NCBI GenBank assembly: GCA_003415625.1
Contig: PYIU01000008.1
Span: forward strand, 186,001 to 250,000
Length of the DNA: 64,000 nucleotides
Direction of reading: 5' to 3'
Source of the DNA: Aquanectria penicillioides
Lineage: Eukaryota > Ascomycota > Sordariomycetes > Hypocreales > Nectriaceae
The notes under the pieces: model-generated
What the model was told of the DNA's origin: nothing
The model's input: only the letters and a program-made list of their open reading frames with translations
Databases searched by the model: none
Program-made: the position numbers and the translations under genes
Part shown: in pieces, positions 58,277 through 64,000 of the stretch
How positions within the stretch are numbered: position 1 is the stretch's first letter
How the letters are laid out: each line of letters opens with the position of its first letter

Positions 58277-60097
58277 ATGAAGCTCTCATCAGGTTCATTG
58301 GTGCTCCTCCTGGCGCAAACGGCGCTGGGCATCAAGTTCGATTGGAAGCAGCTAAGAAAACGGCAAGGTGACTCCACTGCAAGCGTCCCAGATGTTCCAA
58401 CTTACGACTTCACCATGCCAGTCGATCACTTCGACGCATCGAACAAGGCTACTTACTCGAACCGATTTTTCGTCAATGATACATTCTATGCCGCAGGAGG
58501 GCCCGTAATTCTCTTTGATTTCGGCGAGAGTGGCGTCACACCGGACAGCGCGGCCGGCTTCCTTGCAACGGATCCCGAAACGAGTGCGCCCCTGTTGCTT
58601 GCAAAGGAATTAAAGGGGCTGGTCATCGGATGGGAACATCGCTACTATGGCTATAGTAGACCTGTTCCTATGGATGACGAGACCAAGCTTCCAGTTGCTG
58701 GTGCTGCCGGGTACAAGTATTTGACCGCCGAGCAAGCACTGGAGGACTTGGCGTATTTTGCGAACAATTTTAACAGAACCGATCTCTCTCTCAATTCCCT
58801 TGAGAGCACGGATTATCTCGACCCTTACCACACTCCTTGGATCATCATGGGTGGTTCGTACCCTGGAATGCGCGCAGCCTGGGCTCGATTGGTACACCCA
58901 GAGATCTTCTATGCTGCTTGGGCGTCCAGCGCCCCTGTAGAGCCGCAGGTTGATGGCTCCATCTACTACAACCCTATTGTTCGCTCTTTGCCACAGAACT
59001 GCACCAATGACTTCAAAGCCGCCATCAAATACGTCGACGATGTCTTGAGCTTTGGTTCCGCTAAAGAGGTTGCCTGGGTTACTGCAGGCACCTATTTTGC
59101 CTCAAACCCCGACGCCAGTTTCGATAATCTGACAGAAGCCTACTCATACACAGCGTATGCCGTGGGTGAGCAATTAGCGAATGCTCTTTCGTTTGGCAGC
59201 CAGTTTCAATCCAATGGCCCAATGGCTACCACGCAGTTGACTTGCGATTGGATGGAGAGTTTCGACGTGGACACCTTCAGCAGCGCTTCTCTCAAAGCCA
59301 AAACCATTACAGACCAACTATCGGGATTGTTTGGCAACAATATGACTTCGACGCCATCCAAAAAAGGAATCGCTGTATCCCATGGGGATAATGGCGGCGA
59401 GCTTGCATTTGCAGCATTGCTGTTCGGCATGGCACAGAGTAATGTCGCCATTGCGGAATCTCAGACACCAGAACCAGCGGAAGATGATGACACAAACGCC
59501 CTTATTTCAGGGCTTGATGACAACAGTTGGAGTTGGCAAACGATCAACCAAATGGGCTTCTATCAAGCGTCGGATCCAAGCAACCCAATTCAGGCTGTCA
59601 GTAAATTCTACAATGTTTCAGCGTTTCGGAAGATTGGGCTTGAAGAGCAAACATTCGGGGCCTTCGACAAGTCTAGCTTCCCTTCGAAGCTAAACAACAG
59701 CTACCTGCTGAGCTTGGGCGGTTGGAACATGAAAGCAAGCAACGTCATGTTTACCAACGGCGAGTTTGACCCGTGGCGAGCATTCTCGGTGGCGAGCGAG
59801 GAATCTGCTTCAGGAGCACCTCACCGGACCATGACGCAGAAGATCCCTGAGTGTAATAAGCCTTCCCGTGGAACAGACGTGTTTGGAATGGTGTTCCCTG
59901 GGCAAGTCCACGTATCAGACTTGTCATCAACGACTCCCGGAGAAGCAGGCACGCCGCTTGAAGAAGGTATTGCATTGTTCCTTAAGGCCTGGAACACCTG
60001 GTCCCCATGCTTTTCCAAGAGTCGGGACTACATTAGAAACGGAAAGGGAGTTGATGGGAAGAGTAATAAAGCTGATGGCAAGCCTTGCAAGGAGTAG
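58277..60097 (+). CDS. Secreted serine carboxypeptidase, family S28
   Basis: An intronless ORF of 606 aa. The signal peptide is MKLSSGSLVLLLAQTALG, followed by a KR site (RKRQ) that suggests propeptide cleavage. Family S28 (lysosomal Pro-Xaa carboxypeptidase / dipeptidyl-peptidase II) features are present: YDFTMPVDHFDASN, GGPVILFDFGESG, WEHRYYGYSRPV, YLTAEQALEDLAYF, the nucleophile Ser194 in GGSYPG, the Asp in FTNGEFDPWR and the His in GQVHVSDL. Several N-glycosylation sites are visible. Expected activity is removal of residues next to proline at acid pH outside the cell or in the vacuole. An acidic insert (EPAEDDDTNAL, about 395-410) and a Lys/Gly-rich tail are family-variable. The start is supported by the signal peptide. 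Confidence 0.93.
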   Translation: MKLSSGSLVLLLAQTALGIKFDWKQLRKRQGDSTASVPDVPTYDFTMPVDHFDASNKATYSNRFFVNDTFYAAGGPVILFDFGESGVTPDSAAGFLATDPETSAPLLLAKELKGLVIGWEHRYYGYSRPVPMDDETKLPVAGAAGYKYLTAEQALEDLAYFANNFNRTDLSLNSLESTDYLDPYHTPWIIMGGSYPGMRAAWARLVHPEIFYAAWASSAPVEPQVDGSIYYNPIVRSLPQNCTNDFKAAIKYVDDVLSFGSAKEVAWVTAGTYFASNPDASFDNLTEAYSYTAYAVGEQLANALSFGSQFQSNGPMATTQLTCDWMESFDVDTFSSASLKAKTITDQLSGLFGNNMTSTPSKKGIAVSHGDNGGELAFAALLFGMAQSNVAIAESQTPEPAEDDDTNALISGLDDNSWSWQTINQMGFYQASDPSNPIQAVSKFYNVSAFRKIGLEEQTFGAFDKSSFPSKLNNSYLLSLGGWNMKASNVMFTNGEFDPWRAFSVASEESASGAPHRTMTQKIPECNKPSRGTDVFGMVFPGQVHVSDLSSTTPGEAGTPLEEGIALFLKAWNTWSPCFSKSRDYIRNGKGVDGKSNKADGKPCKE

Positions 60098-60393
60098 TTG
60101 CAGCAGAAAAGTGGTTTAGATTGAAACTAATCGAGCCAGCACCGAAGCGCATTGCCGTCCTATGAGACAAAAGGAGTACATAATTTCAATGAAGACTCTT
60201 CCGATGTGAAACCCCTGGGGCTGCAAAGGTTTGGAGAGTGTTTAGTTGAATGACACCGGGTATGGGAAGACTGCTAACCAGTGAAGGGTTTATCAATAAA
60301 AATATTTCAAGGAATTGCACTATTATGTGAACAGATGCATGCTGTTATGGTCGTTATTATTCAGCAAACTCCTTAATTCAGCTCTGAAACTTA
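60098..60393. other. Short convergent intergenic region
   Basis: AT-rich, no gene; lies between the S28 peptidase end and the patatin relic. Confidence 0.5.
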
Positions 60394-61412
60394 TATTTTG
60401 TGCTCGTCTCCGACTTGGCCCAGAATAGCGTCGACTGCCTTTTCAATCCACTCTCCATCTTTTTTGGGATACGCTTTCGTAATCTCTACAAGATCGCCCA
60501 TCTTTCGTAGTCATCTAGCCCGGTTGGAGTGTTTCCTAGCGATGGACGGAAATGGAACTAGCGTTTATTCTTATGCTCCGGTCCTTGGGTAAGATTTGAC
60601 ATGTCCCGTGAAAAATCTTTACCTTTGACAGTGTGTTTGTGGCAAATCCAATGACAGATTGTCTCAAAATTTCAGATGCTTGCCATTGGAATCAAATGGC
60701 ACCTCAGGAAACTAGGTTGGGGCTGCGGAAGTCGCCCAAGCAGCGAGACTAATTGTCACAGTCTCGTGGCAGCTTTTCATCGCTTGGTTGATAATCGAGC
60801 TGACATAGTTGCGATCATGCTTGTAAGATCGCATCAAACAATCTCGTCCCTATTTTAAGCGGTTGCATAGAGGAACCTATCCATGTTAGAATAATTTTGA
60901 GCTAGGGCGATGTACGCACATTTTGCTGGCTCTTGGATGATAAGGAGGTGCTCTCCGCTCAGCTTCTTGTCATTCTCATCCAATCCAAACCTCACAACAA
61001 CCTTGTCGATGGCTTTTTTGAGATTCCCGTCGTCAAAACGACTGCTTTGAAGCAACGGCTTGGTGTTGTTGATGAATGATCCAATACCGGAGATGGTTGG
61101 GAGATTCCATCCCAACAGCGTGGGGTGGAATGTTTCTGCGGCAATTTCCTTGTGCATCTCGATAGCCTGTTGAGTCGTCTGGCGCAAGCGAAAGAGCATG
61201 ATGCCGATGATGCCACCAGTGCTAGCACTATCAACTGGCTCAAAATAATCGGCTGGAAGTCATGGATGATCTTCCGAAAGGCCAAGTCATTGGCGAAGTC
61301 GATCCAAGATGTCATCCAACACAACCAGAGCCGCGATACCTCTAACACCGCCTCCGTCAAGGCTGAGGAGACGAGCGCTATTTGGAAGCTTGAAAACAGG
61401 AGCGATTGACAT
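60394..61412 (-). pseudogene. Relic of a patatin-like phospholipase gene
   Basis: One frame runs from the ATG at 61412 to 60855 with RLLSLDGGGVRGIAAL (oxyanion loop DGGGxRG), DDILDRLRQ, a TGA at codon 42 (61289-61287), LGLSEDHP, a second TGA at codon 51 (61262-61260), LPADYFEPVDSASTGGIIGIMLFRLR, TFHPTLLGWNLP and FDDGNLKKAIDKVVVRFGLDE. The nucleophile elbow GxSxG reads SASTG, keeping the Ser but not the first Gly. Past 60855 other frames give SIINQAMKSCHETVTISLAAWATSAAPT, a TAG, FPEVPFDSNGKHLKF and further stops, then GDLVEITKAYPKKDGEWIEKAVDAIL. The TGAs fit single C-to-T changes of CGA. Order and content match fungal patatin-like acyl hydrolases, often joined to immune-receptor-like modules; none remain here. 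Not functional unless stops are read through. Confidence 0.78.
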
Positions 61413-63024
61413 GATTGCTTGGTTTTCTTGTTTTTGTGAGTATTCTTAGTTTCCCTGATCTGCTTGGTTATCCGATGAAAGCTTGCGGACGTGACGTTGG
61501 TTTGAGTACTGTGACTATTCGCAACATTGTCTCACACATTTCGCTAACTGGTGGTCTGTCTGAACTCTTGAGTCTCGTCCACGTTGTTTCGTTCACGCCA
61601 CCACCTGGATACCGATATTTCGCTGCTTCCGAGCCTCAATTGGGTCTAAGACTAGGAATAGACTGATAGCAATGGGGAAGTGCACGCTCGATCAAATTCC
61701 ACCCTGGCCATTGTCTCAGAGATGGAAGTTGCTGTCCCTGGAGTTGATCGAGGCGATGTGTTCCAGAACCAGGAGGCTGAAAATAAAGGCTACTTCATTC
61801 AATGCGCCTTGTTCCCGAGAATTCTCAACCACAAATCGCCACATTCGAGTCCAACTGTGTTCGCAAGTGTGAGGAAGGAGTCTCCCTGAGGCATGATAAG
61901 ACGAAGCCGAACTGAGTCTGTGGGTCAATATCAATGAGACCGACAGTGTGGGTTTTCTATGCGATCCCAATAAGCAAGTTCCTTGTCTCGTATCGACAAG
62001 AAAGACGCACGACATTTTTGTGCGGAAATGCAGACCTGCAAATGGAATAACTTCGACAGGGGATTGAATGAAACAACTCTGCAATGTGCGGGAATTCGCG
62101 ACTCAGATTCATCCTGGTTCAGATGCATGGGATGGTGAAGGTTTTGATCTAAGGTTGAACAGGCCGTTTGAATGAAGCCTATGGCTTGAATAGTGAGCGA
62201 AGATGTTGGGTCGATCCATCACATACAGAGACGCATTGAATCAGAAACACTTCCCATTGCCAATCATATGACCATCAATCACGGTGCTAGTCTACATGGC
62301 CAAACAGCGAAACTTCTCGAATAAAACGAAAAAGAAAAGTGAAGAGATTAGTCCAACGGGCCACGGGAAGCAGCAACGTCATCCTAGCAGCCTATTTCAA
62401 CCCCGGGTTCATGGTGGCTCAGAGGATCAATTGCACCGTTTATTCAATCCTCCAGGGCAGGCAAATCTGTGCGACTCCGGTGACGGGAATTGAGAGAGCC
62501 AATCGCATTACTTTGTCAATTACGAGTCGGCAACATCAAAATTTCATTAAGTCGCTAGTCTGAGTATGATTTGCGCCAAAACTTCAGTTTTTGCGAAGTA
62601 ATCTCAGGAAATGGATCTCCAACATTATAGATCTTTTGCCTCTATAGTATAGACAAGAATTGATGAGGGCACTTGTTGCAAGCAAGAGCCTGCCTAGCGC
62701 CGGAGCGAAACACATACGTTGCTATCAAATATCGTTAAAACGAGTATATAGTATGTTATGTTGTTGGGGACATGTTCAATTTGCAAATGGCGTGATGAAA
62801 ATGACCAATCCACACCTTACATATGCGGCTCACCAAGGCATTGTGATCGCACTACAATTAGGTCGCTTGTTACCCGTCTTATCTCCACATTCAAATATTG
62901 ATATTACCGCTATCTCTGAAGTTATCTTATTATCTGATAACCAAATGTGTCAATTTTGCGTATATTCCCGTCTGAGCCCGTAGAGGATTCTTCAACACCG
63001 ACTTGGATTGAATTAGAACTCCGA
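61413..63024. other. Intergenic, no gene recognised
   Basis: About 1.6 kb, with ORFs below 125 codons on both strands and no domains. Confidence 0.45.
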
Positions 63025-63792
63025 TTACAACTTGTCAAACACTTCTACAACTGCCTTGGCAGTAGACAAGGAGCTGGCGGGATTCTGCCCAGTCACAAGC
63101 CGGCCATCAACAATATGAAAATCTTCCCAAATACCCGGAGCACACTTGTCTTGATCAAGTTAGTAATATCCAACTTTCGATATCTGAAAAAACTCACAAT
63201 TAGCCCCCAGTCTCTCAGCAAGCTCCTCAACCATCTCGGCTTTCCAACTTCGCAGCTCTCCCATGATGCCCATGGTATTCTCAGCCTCGGTTGTGAAACC
63301 AGTGATAGTCTTGCCCTTGATAAGGGGCTCACTCGTGGCCGGATCCAGGAGGTTAGTGAAGATGGCGGGACCATGGCAAACAGAAGATACAACACCGCCA
63401 TTAGCCCAAACTTGGGCGGCAACCTTTTGTAAATTGGTTGCCGTGGGATAGTCTCGGAGCGAAGCATGGCCAGCTGAAGCAAAGAAGACGCCATACTTGG
63501 TACCGTCAACCTCAGCAGCCTTTGGCATGTTGTCAAGCTTTCTGCGGAAATCGCTGTCTGTGTTGGTCCAGGTGGAAAGATCCTCACCGTGAAGGAAGTC
63601 TGGTTGCTGCGAGAGCCAGTCAGGCGTGTAGGAACCGGTCTCAGAGGCAAGATCGACCTCAAACCCAGCAGCTGTCAAGACGTTGTAAGGATGGAGTGCC
63701 TCAACGATGAAGAGGCCTGTGGTTTCCTTTCCATCGAACAGGTTGGCATGAGCCGAAGTAACGGCGATGAGGGCGCGGCGAGCGGGAGCCAT
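63025..63792 (-). CDS. DJ-1/PfpI family protein (Hsp31 / glyoxalase III-like)
   Basis: Two exons: 63792-63198 and 63149-63025, giving 239 aa; the intron has GTGAGT, TACTAAC and an AAG acceptor, and joining gives GANYKCAPGIWEDFHIVDGRLVTGQNPASS, a hallmark of the family. The nucleophile is Cys139 in VVSSVCHGPAIF with the adjacent His140; the partner Glu sits in IVEALHPY. I start at MAPARRALIAVTSAHA, the conserved first strand; an in-frame ATG at 63819 would add nine residues. Members convert methylglyoxal to lactate without glutathione or act as stress chaperones; some fungal relatives sit beside secondary-metabolite genes. Cytosolic. The start faces the right window edge, where its promoter lies. 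Confidence 0.93.
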
Positions 63793-64000
63793 TGGTTCTG
63801 TGTTGGAAAGATGGTTCAATGGTTGGATAAGAAGTGGTTGTTGAAGACAGGTTTCAGGGTCTGTGTTCTGTGTGTGTTGTTAAAAAGTGTTGGTGGTGAA
63901 TCCGACTTGTGTTGTAGGAAGCAGCGATATTTATGTCAAGGAATTATAGACTAAAAATATTCAGCTGTGTGATCATGATGATATCGTTGGCAATAGTGAC
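63793..64000. other. Upstream region of the DJ-1 family gene
   Basis: GT-rich on this strand (CA/CT-rich on the gene's strand), as is usual for fungal 5' leaders. No gene. Confidence 0.5.

Noticed and set aside
1..64000. CRISPR arrays, rRNA, prophage
   Set aside because: No regularly spaced repeats, rRNA-like stretches or phage genes; the genome is fungal.

Overview
This window is nuclear DNA of a filamentous ascomycete, most likely a sordariomycete and perhaps Hypocreales. The signs are genes split by many 45-60 nt introns with GT...CTAAC...AG signals, fungal-only families (HET, CFEM, Zn2Cys6, fungal surface proteins), and one AT-rich block with the all-transition signature of repeat-induced point mutation (RIP). 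I rebuilt exon structures by hand from splice signals and frame continuity. Lengths and phases agree in every multi-exon model except the beta-glucosidase.

Layout. 1-16.1 kb: a GT8 glycosyltransferase, a HET-domain protein, a five-exon small secreted cysteine-rich protein, a GH3 beta-glucosidase with a broken or mini-intron-spliced frame, then a compact set of zinc alcohol dehydrogenase, metallo-beta-lactamase-fold lactonase and succinate-semialdehyde-type aldehyde dehydrogenase. 16.8-18.8 kb: a kelch membrane protein. 20.3-25.8 kb: a complete Ty1/copia LTR retrotransposon with 259-bp LTRs and a CCTTT target duplication, destroyed by C-to-T and G-to-A mutation. 27.1-31.8 kb: a 2OG-Fe(II) oxygenase relic, a 78-aa gene, and a paralogue of the branch-point binding protein (SF1/BBP) that has lost its zinc knuckles. 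32.6-38.7 kb: a fasciclin surface protein and a Zn2Cys6 regulator. 39.9-42.0 kb: relics of a YrdC/Sua5-like gene and a citrate-synthase-like gene. 43.3-56.4 kb: an EthD-like protein, a CFEM-7TM receptor, a GPI-type repeat surface protein, an aspartic-protease-like membrane protein lacking its first catalytic Asp, a 7TM protein and an F-box-like protein. 58.3-63.8 kb: an S28 serine carboxypeptidase, a patatin-like relic with two TGA codons, and a DJ-1/Hsp31-family protein.

How genes may work together. The ADH-lactonase-ALDH trio matches the three steps lactone -> hydroxy-acid -> semialdehyde -> dicarboxylate, the logic of the bacterial gamma-butyrolactone (blcABC/attKLM) operon; this is the best candidate for an under-described system here. 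Elsewhere the theme is surface and secreted proteins (signal peptides, GPI-like tails, single membrane spans) mixed with decaying accessory genes, as in a fast-evolving accessory region. No tRNA, rRNA or CRISPR was recognised.
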